A stretch of 64,000 nucleotides of DNA from JBHOQX01 sp042408595 (GTDB lineage: Bacteria > Chloroflexota > Chloroflexia > Chloroflexales > Roseiflexaceae): positions 9,990-73,989 of the forward strand of contig JBHOQX010000098.1 in the NCBI GenBank assembly GCA_042408595.1, given 5' to 3'. The stretch's first letter is position 1. Each line of letters begins with the position of its first letter. A program made the position numbers and the translations under genes. Below, piece by piece: positions 7,643-16,340 of this stretch. The notes under the pieces were generated by a model that saw only the letters and a list, made by a program, of their open reading frames with translations, made no database searches and was not told the DNA's origin.

Positions 7643-8533
7643 GCCGTGACGCTGCTGCCGAACAGCGGCTGGGACGACCGCATCCTCGTCTGCCGCTGCG
7701 GGACCGTGGTGGATGTCTATGTGATCGTGACGGAGCGCTTTGTCGTCCTGGCGGACACGCTCTTCAGCCCGGCGACCGCTGGCGCGCTGCTGGAGATCGC
7801 GCGGCCACACCTGGCCGGTGGGCGGACGCTGCTCGCGTTGAACACGCACGCCGACTGGGACCACGCTTGGGGCAACCAACTGTTCGCCGGGCCAGGCGCG
7901 GCGTCTCCCGCCCCGGTCATCGGCGCGCGGCGCTGCGCGGTGCGGCTGCGCTCCGCTGAGGCCCGCGCCGAGTTGGCGCGGATGCAGGTCCGCGAGCCGG
8001 AGCGCTTCGCCGGGGTGGCGCTCGCCCCACCAACAGTGCTGTTCGACCGGCGGCTGGTGATCGACGGCGGCGACCTGACGCTGGAACTGTTCGCCACGCC
8101 CGGGCATCAGCCGGACCACACCGCGATCTTCATCCGCGAGATTCGCACGCTGCTGGCCGGCGACGCCGCCGAATCGCCCTTCCCGCTGGTGGGCGCGCCG
8201 GAGAGCCTGCCGGCGCTGCGCGCGTCGCTCAGGCGGATGGCGAGGCTCCGCCCGCGTACCGCGCTCTACTGTCACGCGCCGGACCTGCCCGGGCCGGCGC
8301 TGCTCGGCGCGAATATCGCCTATTTCGACGAGTTGGAACGGCGCTGCCGGGCGGCGCTCGCCGCTGGCGCGCCGCCAGCGCCCGGCCCGGACGCGGACGT
8401 GGAGTCCCTGATCGGCTGGCCATTTGCCGCCGCGCTGCCCCCCGCGGCGGACGCCGCGGCGCTCGAGGACTTCTACCGGCCAGCGCACCGCGACGCGATC
8501 CGCGCCATGCTGGCCTGGGCCGCCGGAACGTAG
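7634..8533 (+). CDS. Metallo-beta-lactamase-fold hydrolase
   Basis: The 299-residue protein has the metal-binding motif HADWDH at residues 72-77, the later ligands in TPGHQPDH near 156-163 and an AGDAAES Asp near 175. This is the HxDxDH variant of the usual HxHxDH motif. The family covers many hydrolases (lactonases, glyoxalase II-like enzymes, thioesterases) binding one or two metals. There is no signal peptide, so it is probably cytoplasmic. The ATG at 7634 lies in the second copy of a 52-bp duplication and has AGGTGA ten bases ahead. It ends three bases from the convergent ParB-like gene. The substrate is unknown. Confidence 0.8.
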   Translation: MSDAVTLLPNSGWDDRILVCRCGTVVDVYVIVTERFVVLADTLFSPATAGALLEIARPHLAGGRTLLALNTHADWDHAWGNQLFAGPGAASPAPVIGARRCAVRLRSAEARAELARMQVREPERFAGVALAPPTVLFDRRLVIDGGDLTLELFATPGHQPDHTAIFIREIRTLLAGDAAESPFPLVGAPESLPALRASLRRMARLRPRTALYCHAPDLPGPALLGANIAYFDELERRCRAALAAGAPPAPGPDADVESLIGWPFAAALPPAADAAALEDFYRPAHRDAIRAMLAWAAGT

Positions 8534-8536
8534 CCG

Positions 8537-9073
8537 TTAACAGGCGCACCCGGCCGCGCCGGGCGCGCCGGTCTCCTTCGGCACACCCGGCGCGCCCGCC
8601 GGCGCCCAGGCGACAACCGAGGCGTCGATCTCGGCCTGCCCCAGGGCGCGCGCCGCCGAGACGCGGTGGTGCCCATCGCGCACATAGTAGCGCTCGCCGA
8701 CCTGGATGAGATCGACCGGCGGCAATGTCGCGCCGTTGAGCAGCGCCACGGCGATCGCGATCCAGCGGTGGCGGGTGCGCTCCTGCAAGGGGCGAAAGGC
8801 TGAGTCGAAATCGGCGCTGCGCCCCTCGCTGCCGTAGACCTGGCGTACCGGTATCGTCCGCAGCCCAAGCGCGTGGCGATCGCGCACCGGCGCCATCTCA
8901 TCGTGCAAGCCGGGCAGGCCGGCTCGCCGCCCTGTCAGCAGCCTCCAGACCCGCCCAAGTCGGGCGCGGCGGCGGGCGCGCCGGTACAAGCGATACGCTG
9001 TGTCGAAGGCCCAGATATCGTGATTGTCATGCATAATGTCCGGGGACAGCCCGGCGCCCACCGGTGCGAACAT
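8537..9073 (-). CDS. ParB/sulfiredoxin-like domain protein
   Basis: The 178-residue protein holds the motif YVRDGHHRVSAARALG near residues 129-144, the signature of the ParB N-terminal/sulfiredoxin-like fold that binds CTP or ATP in known members. The first 60 residues are very rich in arginine and hold an RARRRARLGRVWRLL helix, perhaps for nucleic-acid or membrane contact. No helix-turn-helix of a chromosome-partitioning ParB is visible and no parA is adjacent. The ATG at 9073 has GGAG six bases ahead; ATG 9034 is possible but lacks a ribosome site. The tail ends in a Gly/Ala/Cys run (GAAGCAC). Role unknown. Confidence 0.65.
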   Translation of the reverse strand: MFAPVGAGLSPDIMHDNHDIWAFDTAYRLYRRARRRARLGRVWRLLTGRRAGLPGLHDEMAPVRDRHALGLRTIPVRQVYGSEGRSADFDSAFRPLQERTRHRWIAIAVALLNGATLPPVDLIQVGERYYVRDGHHRVSAARALGQAEIDASVVAWAPAGAPGVPKETGAPGAAGCAC

Positions 9074-9346
9074 GCCGGTCTCCGTTCCGCGCAGTGCGGG
9101 CGGCCCGCGCCGCCCGCAGGGCGAGCAGCATCCCCGCGATCATAGCCGGAGCGTGGCGATCCCGCATCGGGCGGCGGAACGCCCACCGCAGGGACATATC
9201 GCCCGCTGCCGTCCGCCTTCCGACCGAGGCGTCCATCCGCCGGAGCAGGTATGCTGAGACCAGACGGCTGTGGGCGCTCGCGCGTCGCCGTGAACAGGGG
9301 TGCGGCGCCCGCCGTCGCCGCGATGTGGGACCGGCGAAGGACCGCG

Positions 9347-9787
9347 ATGACGGGCACACCAGGGAGCACACCAACATGGCGCCGCCTGCTGGCGCAGGGC
9401 TGGTATCTCTGGGGGCTGAGTTGGTGCCACTGGGCGTTGCGCACCACTGAGCCATGAGCGTTCCGCGCCGGCGTGCGCGCCCTCGACCGGGCGCTGCGGC
9501 TCTGGCCCGACTTCGCCGCGGCGCTCTACCGCCGCGGCCTGATCCGCGGGCGCGAGCTCGGCCAGCCACGCGAAGGCATGGCCGATCTGACGCGCGCCAT
9601 CGCCCTTGTGCCGGCATGGCCCGAGACGTATCTCCAGCGCGGCCTGTTCGCCCGCTTCCACGGCGACTCGCGGGCGGCGCTCGACGACTTGCGGCGCTAT
9701 GTCGCCCTGAGCGCCGATCCGTCGTGGCGGGCCGAGGCCGAGCGGCAGATCGCGCTGATCGAGGCCGAACTGCACACGGAGGGCTGA
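9347..9787 (+). pseudogene. TPR-repeat protein interrupted by an in-frame TGA
   Basis: An ATG at 9347 with GAAGGA six bases ahead opens a frame rich in Trp (RLLAQGWYLWGLSWCHWAL). The frame meets TGA at 9455-9457 and continues in the same frame as a clear tetratricopeptide protein (AFRAGVRALDRALRLWP, then ALYRRGLIRGRELG and YLQRGLFARF) to 9787. The two halves join into a good first TPR hairpin if the TGA is read as CGA (Arg), a single C-to-T change. The restored product would be 146 residues. Either this is a nonsense mutation or a sequencing error, or translation restarts at GTG 9473 to give about 104 residues. The restored protein would be a scaffold with three TPRs of unknown partner. Confidence 0.7.
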
Positions 9788-9853
9788 TGCCGGGCAGGAG
9801 AGCTAGAAGTTGCGCGGCTGCCCGTACCATAGACAGGCTCGATCGAGAACTCC

Positions 9854-11065
9854 ATGCAAACCACCACCGAAGCGGCGCGCGCCGCTCCATCCAGCGCGCT
9901 CACCAACGGCCAGCTCGCGATCGTCACCGCCGCGCGCCTGGCGCTCAACACCGGCTACCGCGTCCTCTACCCGCTGCTGCCCTTCCTGGCGCTCCGCTTC
10001 GACGTCAGTTTGCGGGCCGTCAGCGTGCTGGTAACAGTCCTCGTCGCCTGCTCGATGCTCAGCCCGCTCGGGGGGGCGCTGGCAGATACCCGCGGCGAGC
10101 GGGCGACGATGTCGCTCGCCCTGCTGTCGTTCACGGCGGGGGCGGCGCTCTGCGCGCTGGCCGGCTCGTTCGCCGGCTTCCTCGGCGGCTACCTGCTGGT
10201 CGGCGCTGCCGTCGCCCTGTACCAGCCGGCGGCGCAGTCGTACCTCAGCGCGCGCACGCCGTATGCGCGGCGCGGCTGGGCGCTGGGCATCTTCGAACTC
10301 TCCTGGGCGATCGCGGCGCTGGCCGGCGTCGCCCCGCTGATGCAGCTTGTGCAGGCCAGCGGCAACGCCGCGCCGGTCTATGCCATCCTGGCGGCGGCGG
10401 GCCTGGCGGCGTTGGGGTTGGTGCGGCTGGCCCTTCCGCCCACGCCGGCACGCGGAGGCCGCGGCCACACCCGGCTAGATTGGTCGGCGCTGCGACAACC
10501 GCGCGTAGTGGCCCTGCTGGCTATGTTCAGCCTCGCGGTCTGCGCCGTGGACATGATCTTCGTCATTCAGGCGGCCTGGCTGAAGGGGAGCTTTGGCGCG
10601 GACGATGCGCGCCTGGGCCAGGTCTTCGCGATGATGGGGATCGCCGAACTGCTGGGCGCGGTCGGCTCGACCGTGTTGGTCGACCGGCTGGGCAAGAAAC
10701 GCGCCGTCCTGCTGGGGTTCGGGCTGACCGCCGCCTGCGTGGCGCTGCTGCCGTTCAGCGATGGAAACTGGCTGGCGTTCCTGCCGCTGTTTTTCTGCTT
10801 CGATCTGCTCTTCGAGTTTGCGATCGTCTCGTCGTTCCCGCTCGCCTCCGGCGTCGCGCCGGCCATGCGGGCGAGCGTCATGGCGCTTGCCGTCGCTGCC
10901 AACGGCATCGGGCGGGCGGCCGGCTCGCTGATCGCCGAGCCGGTCTGGCGCGAGTTCGGCATCGCCGCCAGCGCCGCGGTCGCCGCCACGCTTATCCTCG
11001 CCGGCGTCCTGCTCTGCGCCCGCTTCGTGCGGGAGACGGAGCGCGAGATGCACAAGGCTGGCTGA
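9854..11065 (+). CDS. Major facilitator superfamily transporter
   Basis: The 403-residue protein has twelve hydrophobic segments in two groups of six, separated by a hydrophilic stretch near residues 195-215 (PTPARGGRGHTRLDW). The loop after helix 2 reads GGALADTRGER and the equivalent after helix 8 reads LVDRLGKKR, the MFS-type G-x-x-x-D-R-x-G-R/K-R motif. It would act as a drug or metabolite transporter driven by ion gradients in the cytoplasmic membrane. It follows the broken TPR gene by 66 bases. Substrate cannot be told. Confidence 0.85.
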   Translation: MQTTTEAARAAPSSALTNGQLAIVTAARLALNTGYRVLYPLLPFLALRFDVSLRAVSVLVTVLVACSMLSPLGGALADTRGERATMSLALLSFTAGAALCALAGSFAGFLGGYLLVGAAVALYQPAAQSYLSARTPYARRGWALGIFELSWAIAALAGVAPLMQLVQASGNAAPVYAILAAAGLAALGLVRLALPPTPARGGRGHTRLDWSALRQPRVVALLAMFSLAVCAVDMIFVIQAAWLKGSFGADDARLGQVFAMMGIAELLGAVGSTVLVDRLGKKRAVLLGFGLTAACVALLPFSDGNWLAFLPLFFCFDLLFEFAIVSSFPLASGVAPAMRASVMALAVAANGIGRAAGSLIAEPVWREFGIAASAAVAATLILAGVLLCARFVRETEREMHKAG

Positions 11066-11100
11066 ATGAACCACGCACGACGGAGGGGCTGAGCGCTTTC

Positions 11101-11388
11101 TCACGGAAAGAACGCATCCGGCGGGAGCGGATGCGCACCTTCGAAGGTCGCCCGCACCGCCGTCGGCGTCCGCTCGACCTGCACGATCTGCGCCTCGACC
11201 AGCCGCTCGCCCTCGCGCCAGCGCACGATGTCGCCCGGCCGCAGATCGTACAGCTCCGGACGCATGAAGGCACCGGTCAGATCGATCAGCAGGCCATCCC
11301 GGGTGAGGTGATCGACCGGAAGCCAGGTGTAGCGCCGGCCATAGCCCCGCCGCTCGATATCCACGGTTCGATACGAACGATCCGCCAT
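11101..11388 (-). CDS. Small conserved-looking protein of unknown function
   Basis: The 95-residue protein starts MADRSYRTVDIERR and has a beta-rich centre with LRPGDIVRWREGERLVEAQIVQVER, which reads like a small barrel or SH3-like module. Codon use is normal for the window. ATG 11388 has GGACGG seven bases ahead; an ATG four codons upstream (11400) is possible. It is convergent with the MFS gene, 35 bases apart. No family was recognised. Confidence 0.5.
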   Translation of the reverse strand: MADRSYRTVDIERRGYGRRYTWLPVDHLTRDGLLIDLTGAFMRPELYDLRPGDIVRWREGERLVEAQIVQVERTPTAVRATFEGAHPLPPDAFFP

Positions 11389-11690
11389 GAATCCGTCCAT
11401 CGACCAGCCGCTGGCCAGCCTTCAACAAGCGGGCTCACGGATGGCTAGCGTGCAGGCCCGCACCCTCCTGCCCCTCGCGCTCGAATCGGAGGAGGAGGTC
11501 GGGGGTGGAGCGACGACCTGCACAGGAAATGTCCATGAGCCACAACGCAGCCCGCCGCCGCGCCGCCCTGCGTGGCCGCACGACATGGAACGACGATTGT
11601 AGCGTCTGGCGCGAGGCGCGTCAAGCGTCAGCGCATGGTATACTTGCGTCGCGGGGCATCGGCGCTCCTTCTAACGGAGAGGAAGGAACC
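11389..11690. other. Intergenic region, 302 bases
   Basis: This gap separates two divergent small genes. It holds the -10 element at 11639-11644. A frame open from ATG 11536 (AGGAAAT five bases ahead) runs without a stop into the gene at 11691, so an N-terminal extension of about 52 arginine-rich residues is possible but less likely than the start at 11691. Nothing else was seen. Confidence 0.4.
11639..11644 (+). promoter_or_regulatory. -10 element (TATACT) with TGG extension
   Basis: ATGGTATACT lies 47 bases before the start at 11691. A clear -35 is absent. It favours 11691 over the upstream start. Confidence 0.5.
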
Positions 11691-12332
11691 ATGGCTGACA
11701 ACGACCGGGTGCAGGAACTCGACCTGACCGTCGGCTCGATCTTTACCACGCGGCCGGAGGAAGACCGCGAGTTGTACGAGGACGAGCGTGAGTGGCTCGA
11801 GTCGATCCAGGACCTGTTGCGCGAGGAGGGCGTCGAGGCCGACCTGCTGTCGCGCCCTGGGGTCGAGGTGTGGGAGGGCGGCATCGACCGCTTCGCCGAC
11901 CTCTATCAACTCCGACTGCTGGCCGCCTACCTGGAGCAGGGGCGCGACATCGCCCCGCTGCTATCGCCCGATTTCGACCTGGACGAAGAGCCGGACGAGC
12001 TGTTGACCCAGATCTGGGAAGGGGAGGTGAGCACGCGCTTCCCGCACCTACTCAACCACCAGGCTGAAGGCGGCTACTACCTGCCCGTCGAGTTCGCCGA
12101 GCCGATCTGGCTCGAATTCGATCCGGAGGACCCGGACGACGCCGACGACCTGACCGACCGGGTCGTTAGCTTCGGCTCATCGGTCGCCCTCCAGCGCGAG
12201 CTGGCGGAGCTCCAGCCGCTGCTGCAGCAGGCGGGCGTGCCGGCCAACGCGCCGGCGATGCGGTGCCTGCGCGTGCTGAAGGAGGCCGCCGACCAGAGCG
12301 TGGCCAACGACCTGCCGATCATCATCTGGTAG
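11691..12332 (+). CDS. Acidic protein of unknown function
   Basis: The 213-residue protein is strongly acidic, with runs such as EEDRELYEDEREWLESIQD near the start and EFDPEDPDDADDLTD near 145-160. It is mostly predicted helical and ends in NDLPIIIW. No signal, membrane segment or metal motif is visible. The start has an excellent ribosome site (GGAGAGGAAGGAACC). It stands alone between a divergent small gene and miaB. I do not recognise the family; a protein-binding or regulatory adaptor role would be a guess. Confidence 0.7.
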   Translation: MADNDRVQELDLTVGSIFTTRPEEDRELYEDEREWLESIQDLLREEGVEADLLSRPGVEVWEGGIDRFADLYQLRLLAAYLEQGRDIAPLLSPDFDLDEEPDELLTQIWEGEVSTRFPHLLNHQAEGGYYLPVEFAEPIWLEFDPEDPDDADDLTDRVVSFGSSVALQRELAELQPLLQQAGVPANAPAMRCLRVLKEAADQSVANDLPIIIW

Positions 12333-12431
12333 GTGCACGCGGCGGGGTGGCCAGCAGGAGGGCTGCCGCGTTCCGGGAGTGGCGCGCTCGCCCGGCCGGT
12401 CAACGGGTGGGCTCCCCTCCCCCGAAGGAAG

Positions 12432-12450
12432 GGCACGGAGAAGCCGTGCC
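12432..12450. terminator. Short hairpin after the acidic-protein gene
   Basis: GGCACGG and CCGTGCC form a perfect 7-bp stem with a 5-base loop, 100 bases after the stop at 12332 and 16 bases before the miaB promoter. There is no T-run, so termination is only suggested by position. Confidence 0.35.
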
Positions 12451-12465
12451 ACTCCTGCCGCTTCC

Positions 12466-12494
12466 TTGCACTGCCCTTTGGAATGGGATATAAT
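12466..12494 (+). promoter_or_regulatory. Promoter of miaB
   Basis: TTGCAC at 12466-12471 and a perfect TATAAT at 12489-12494 are 17 bp apart. The expected transcript start is about 25 bases before the miaB ATG. Confidence 0.8.
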
Positions 12495-12528
12495 CACCGG
12501 CTGCCGCCCAAGCGGCCGGAGTGCAGCG

Positions 12529-13914
12529 ATGATCGACGAACTCAAGCTGATCCCCCTCGAGGCCGCGCGGCCGTCCATTCCGCGGCCGTCGCGCGACACG
12601 ACGCCCCGCGAGCGGCGTTACTACGTCTGGACGGTCGGCTGCCAGATGAATATCTCCGACTCCGAGCGACTCGAGTCGGCGTTGCAGGGCGTCGGCTACG
12701 CCCCGGCCGAGCAGCCCGAGGACGCCAGCTTCATCGTGCTCAACTCGTGCAGCGTGCGCGCCTCGGCGGAGGAGCGCATCCTCGGCAAGCTCGGCGAGTT
12801 GCAACGCGTCAAGCGCGCCAACCCGGACACCCGGATCGTTCTCTGGGGCTGCATGGTCGGGCCGAACAACCAGTCGATCTTCCGCGAGCGGCTGCCCATG
12901 GTCGATCACTTCGTCTCCCCTTCGGCGGTGGACGAGGTGTTGGCGCTCGCGCCAAACCCGGTCTATGCGCTGGACGAGCCGGCCCTGCCGGTCGCCGACT
13001 GGACGCACCCGCCCGTCTCGGTGCACGTGCCGATCCAGTATGGCTGCAACATGAGCTGCGCCTTCTGCGTCATCCCGCTCCGACGCGGGCGTGAGCGCAG
13101 CCGCCCGCTGGCAGAGATTCGTGATGAGGTGGCCCGGATCGTCGCCCGCGGCGCGAAAGAGATCACGCTCCTCGGCCAGATCGTCGACTCCTGGGGCCAC
13201 GACCTGCCGGGGCGCCCGCAGCTCGCCGACCTGCTCGAGGCCGTCCACGACGTGCCGGGGCTGCTGCGGCTGCGCTTCCTGACCTCGCACCCGGCCTGGA
13301 TGACCAACCGCCTGATCGAAACGGTCGCGCGGCTGCCGCGCTGCCAGCACGAGATCAATCTGCCGGTGCAGTCCGGCGACGACGAGATCCTCAAGCTCAT
13401 GCGCCGCGGCTATACCGTCCAGCGCTACCGCGACCTGGTCGCCCGCATCCGCGATGCGATGCCGGATATCGCGCTGACGACCGACATCATCGTCGGCCAC
13501 CCCGGCGAGACGCGCGCGCACTTCGAGGGGACGCTCCGGCTAGTCGAGGAAATCGGCTTCGACAAGGTGCATATCGCCGCCTACTCGGCGCGGCCCGGCA
13601 CGCGCGCCGCCCTGCTGGAGCAGGACCCTGCGCTGGCGGTCCCCGAGAGCGAAAAGCAGGCCCGCCGCGTCGAACTAGAGCAACTGCAGGAGGCGATCGT
13701 CACCGAGCGCAACCGCCGCTTCCTCGGCCAGGTCGTCGAGGTGCTGGTCGAGGGCGAGAGCCGGGGCAAGTGGCGGGGCCGCACGCCCGGCAACAAGCTG
13801 GTCTTCTTCAGCCATCCGCAGGACTGGACAGGCCGGCTCGCTCGCGTTCGCATCACACACACCGGCCCGTGGTCGCTCCAGGGCGACCTCGCCGGCGAAG
13901 GGACTCCCATCTGA
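12529..13914 (+). CDS. miaB: tRNA-2-methylthio-N6-dimethylallyladenosine synthase
   Basis: The 461-residue radical-SAM methylthiotransferase adds the 2-methylthio group to i6A37 of tRNA. The N-terminal domain has the three cluster cysteines C38 (VGCQMN), C74 (NSCSVR) and C108 (WGCMVG). The radical-SAM motif CxxxCxxC is C173, C177 and C180, followed by IPLRRGRERSRP. A TRAM domain for tRNA binding fills the last 65 residues (GQVVEVLVEGESRGKWRGRT). The length fits the MiaB family (about 440-480). CGGAG lies eight bases before the ATG, and a consensus promoter is upstream. Its TGA overlaps the ATG of the CPBP gene (TGATG), so the two are probably cotranslated. MtaB and RimO relatives are less likely because of the RGRERSRP context. 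Confidence 0.93.
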   Translation: MIDELKLIPLEAARPSIPRPSRDTTPRERRYYVWTVGCQMNISDSERLESALQGVGYAPAEQPEDASFIVLNSCSVRASAEERILGKLGELQRVKRANPDTRIVLWGCMVGPNNQSIFRERLPMVDHFVSPSAVDEVLALAPNPVYALDEPALPVADWTHPPVSVHVPIQYGCNMSCAFCVIPLRRGRERSRPLAEIRDEVARIVARGAKEITLLGQIVDSWGHDLPGRPQLADLLEAVHDVPGLLRLRFLTSHPAWMTNRLIETVARLPRCQHEINLPVQSGDDEILKLMRRGYTVQRYRDLVARIRDAMPDIALTTDIIVGHPGETRAHFEGTLRLVEEIGFDKVHIAAYSARPGTRAALLEQDPALAVPESEKQARRVELEQLQEAIVTERNRRFLGQVVEVLVEGESRGKWRGRTPGNKLVFFSHPQDWTGRLARVRITHTGPWSLQGDLAGEGTPI

Positions 13915-14762
13915 TGACGCAGTATGAGACCGAGCTGGCCGCTGCGCCGGCTCCGGCATCGCGTGCGCGCTGGCCGCTGGCCAACGTCTTCTGGATCGAC
14001 CTGCTGATCGCGGTGGTTCTGGCCGTCGGGGCTGCCACCACCGTCGCCGGCGTGTTTCTCGCCGCCAATGCCCTGCGGCTGTCCATCCCGCTGACCGCGC
14101 TCGGCAATCGGAGCCAGGCGGAGCTGCTCGCGCTCGTCGGCCCGATCGGGATGGCGCTCTCGGTGCTGGCGCAGAACTGCGTCCTTGTGCTCGTGCCGGT
14201 GGTGCGGGTGGCGCTGCTGCGGCACGAGCCGCTGGCCAGGATCGGATTCCAGGCGCCGCGCCCGCTCCGCCTGATCGGCCTCGGCCTCGGCCTGGGGGTG
14301 CTGGTACTGGTCATGAATGCGGCGTTTGGGCTGACGTTCAACGCATTCGGCATCCGCCAGAATCAGGTCGAGCAGTTCCCGCTCCCGCAGGGGGATGTCG
14401 TCGGGCAGGCCTTCTTTTTCCTGGCGGCGGCGGTGATCGCGCCGATCGGCGAGGAGATCTTCTTCCGCGGCTATGCCTTCAACGCATTTCTGCAGAGTTG
14501 GGGCCGTACCCGCCTGGGCACCGCCGTGGCGTATGTGGTCAGCGCGTTGCTGTTCAGCGTCGCCCATTCGTTGTCGGCGACCCAGGGGCTGATCGGGCTG
14601 CTGGTCCCCGTCTTTGTGATGGGCCTGCTGCTCGCCTGGGCCATGCACCGCACCCACAGCCTGATCCCGTGCATCATCGCCCACGGGCTGAATAATGGTG
14701 TGGCGCTGCTGGCGGTGCTCGCATGCGTAAACAATCCGAGCCTTGCCTGCCCGAATGTTTGA
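13914..14762 (+). CDS. CPBP-family intramembrane metalloprotease
   Basis: The 282-residue membrane protein has about eight hydrophobic helices. It carries the CAAX-protease/bacteriocin-processing (Rce1-like) motifs: EEIFFR with E180, E181 and R185, a conserved His in SVAHSLSATQG at 218, and HGLNNG near the C terminus. These residues form the intramembrane active site. The start overlaps the stop of miaB by one base. The substrate is unknown; in bacteria these enzymes process peptides, anti-sigma factors or act in immunity to bacteriocins. Confidence 0.85.
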   Translation: MTQYETELAAAPAPASRARWPLANVFWIDLLIAVVLAVGAATTVAGVFLAANALRLSIPLTALGNRSQAELLALVGPIGMALSVLAQNCVLVLVPVVRVALLRHEPLARIGFQAPRPLRLIGLGLGLGVLVLVMNAAFGLTFNAFGIRQNQVEQFPLPQGDVVGQAFFFLAAAVIAPIGEEIFFRGYAFNAFLQSWGRTRLGTAVAYVVSALLFSVAHSLSATQGLIGLLVPVFVMGLLLAWAMHRTHSLIPCIIAHGLNNGVALLAVLACVNNPSLACPNV

Positions 14763-14769
14763 CAAGAGA

Positions 14770-14860
14770 CGGTGGACGGTGGCCGACATGCGACGGAGAA
14801 CGAGGGACGACGGACGAGCGCGCGTAAGCGGAGGACGGCGGATGCATGGCTATGCCTGGC
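14770..14860. repeat. Dispersed GGACGACGGACG-type intergenic repeat
   Basis: Degenerate copies of GACGGTGG and GGACGACGGACG are followed by ATGGCTATGCC. The same order (GGACGGTGGACGA, then ATGGCTATGCC) occurs at 32046-32080, and the 14-bp tandem at 1601-1628 is the reverse complement of part of it. Confidence 0.55.
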
Positions 14861-14986
14861 CTTCGCCTTTTCGATGCCGCTTTCCAGCTTCGATCGCCGA
14901 CCCTCGATCCCGGTCCGCGCCCGACTCGCGGCTCGTCTCTCCGTCCACCAGCCGCGATAGCACTTGCAGGATCAAAGGAGCGTGTC

Positions 14987-15835
14987 TTGACGAAGCAGGA
15001 TGAGAGGGCGCGCCAGCGACGCCGCCTGCAGGAGCGGGCTGTCGAACTGGCGGCCAAGAACCGCTGGGCTGAGGCGATCGAGGTCAACCGGCAGATCGTC
15101 GAGATCGAGGAGGACGCGGACGCCTACAACCGGCTCGGCAAGGCCTACTTCGAGACCGGCCAACTCGAAGAAGCCCGCGATGCCTACCAGCAGGCGCTCC
15201 GGCTGATGGCCTCAAACCGCATCGCCCGCAAGAACCTTGACCGCATCGAAGAGTTGCTGGCGCACGCTGGCAGCGTCGTCGCGCCCGACCGGAGCGCCCG
15301 CGAGCTGGTCGATCTCCGGCTTTTTATCACCGAGACCGGACGCACCGCGATCACGACGCTGGTAGACGTGCCGCGTGGCCCGACGGTGGATGCGCTCGTC
15401 ACCGGCGAGAAGGTCGAACTACGACTCGACGGGCGGCATGTGCTAGTTTACGATGCTGAGGGCCATTTTATCGGCCGGGTCGAGCCGAAGTTGACCCAGC
15501 GCCTCAGCGAACTGATGGCCGGCGGCAACCGCTACGCGGCGGCGATCGCCATGGTCGATGGGCGCCAGATTCGCGTCCTCATCCGCGAAATCTATCAGGA
15601 TCCGAGCCAGCGCGGCCGCGTATCCTTCCCCGGTAAACTGAGCGAGGGTGCGATGCGCGGCTATGTTACATCCACCCGCTTCGACGAGTACGGCGAGGAG
15701 TTGCTCGACGACGACGAGGCGGTCGAGGAGGCCGATGAGATCGAGGAGGAGACCTTCGGCGGCGAGGAGGAGGAGCTCGGCCTGGATGAGATCGAGCAAG
15801 ATGTGGGCGAAGACGACGAAAGCGGCGAAGAGTAG
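14987..15835 (+). CDS. TPR protein with acidic C-terminal tail
   Basis: The 282-residue protein opens with a basic helix and two TPR-like hairpins (AAKNRWAEAIEVNRQI, then DAYNRLGKAYFETGQLEEARDAYQQAL, residues 15-75). The middle (100-220) is beta-rich and unassigned. The last 50 residues are almost all Asp and Glu. The start is TTG with AAAGGAG six bases ahead; no ATG fits the frame near it. It precedes the AAA+/CpaF module by 166 bases, across a promoter, so it may be an independent unit. It is likely a cytoplasmic adaptor; its function is unknown. Confidence 0.75.
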   Translation: MTKQDERARQRRRLQERAVELAAKNRWAEAIEVNRQIVEIEEDADAYNRLGKAYFETGQLEEARDAYQQALRLMASNRIARKNLDRIEELLAHAGSVVAPDRSARELVDLRLFITETGRTAITTLVDVPRGPTVDALVTGEKVELRLDGRHVLVYDAEGHFIGRVEPKLTQRLSELMAGGNRYAAAIAMVDGRQIRVLIREIYQDPSQRGRVSFPGKLSEGAMRGYVTSTRFDEYGEELLDDDEAVEEADEIEEETFGGEEEELGLDEIEQDVGEDDESGEE

Positions 15836-15873
15836 CGACAGATTTCCTACACGGAACTAGCTCCGGCGTACTA

Positions 15874-15902
15874 TTGTCCTCCCCGGCAGGCGTCTCTATA
15901 CT
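15874..15902 (+). promoter_or_regulatory. Promoter of the AAA+/CpaF module
   Basis: TTGTCC at 15874-15879 and TATACT at 15897-15902 are 17 bp apart, about 100 bases before the first gene of the three-gene unit. Confidence 0.75.
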
Positions 15903-16001
15903 GGCTGCGTGGCGATCTCGCCGCGCAGCCAGCTGTGTCTTTCCGGCTGCCGCCCGCGTTCCCACCCGTCGTTGTCGCCGCCCCGAGCGAGAGGAACCGC
16001 C

Positions 16002-16340
16002 ATGAATCTCCGGATCGACGAAAAGGGCAAATACTACACACCGCATGTCACCAAAAATACGGTGGTCACCGTGATCCGCACCGCCGACCAGCTGATCGTC
16101 GGGCAGGTGCATGTCCGGCCGGAGCGCCGCCTGAAGGACGAACTGAGCGACGACCCCTCGCGCTTCTTGCCGGTGACGTCGGCGCGGGTGTACGACGCCG
16201 CCGGCACGACGCTGCTCTACGAGAGCGGGCTGTTGCTGGTGGCATACCGCCACATCGTGATGATCAGCCCGCTCGACACCCTGGAGCCCGCCACGCCCGC
16301 GCCGTGGCAGCGCTATGTCTCCGAGGAGCCGACCGCATGA
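16002..16340 (+). CDS. Small protein of unknown function, first gene of the AAA+/CpaF unit
   Basis: The 112-residue protein starts MNLRIDEKGKYYTPHVTKN and is beta-rich throughout, with VVTVIRTADQLIVGQVHV and a TTLLYESGLLLVAYRHIVMIS strand pair. No signal peptide or metal motif is present. GAGAGGAACCGCC gives a good ribosome site. Its TGA overlaps the next ATG (ATGA), so translation is coupled to the AAA+ ATPase. The context suggests a dedicated partner or substrate of that ATPase. No family was recognised. Confidence 0.75.
   Translation: MNLRIDEKGKYYTPHVTKNTVVTVIRTADQLIVGQVHVRPERRLKDELSDDPSRFLPVTSARVYDAAGTTLLYESGLLLVAYRHIVMISPLDTLEPATPAPWQRYVSEEPTA

Noticed and set aside
9454..11448. A 664-codon plus-strand frame covering the MFS gene
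   Set aside because: Arg/Pro/Ala-rich and out of frame with the clear twelve-helix transporter.
12432..12450. Hairpin before miaB as an attenuator of miaB
   Set aside because: It lies upstream of the miaB -35 element, so it cannot be in the miaB transcript from that promoter.
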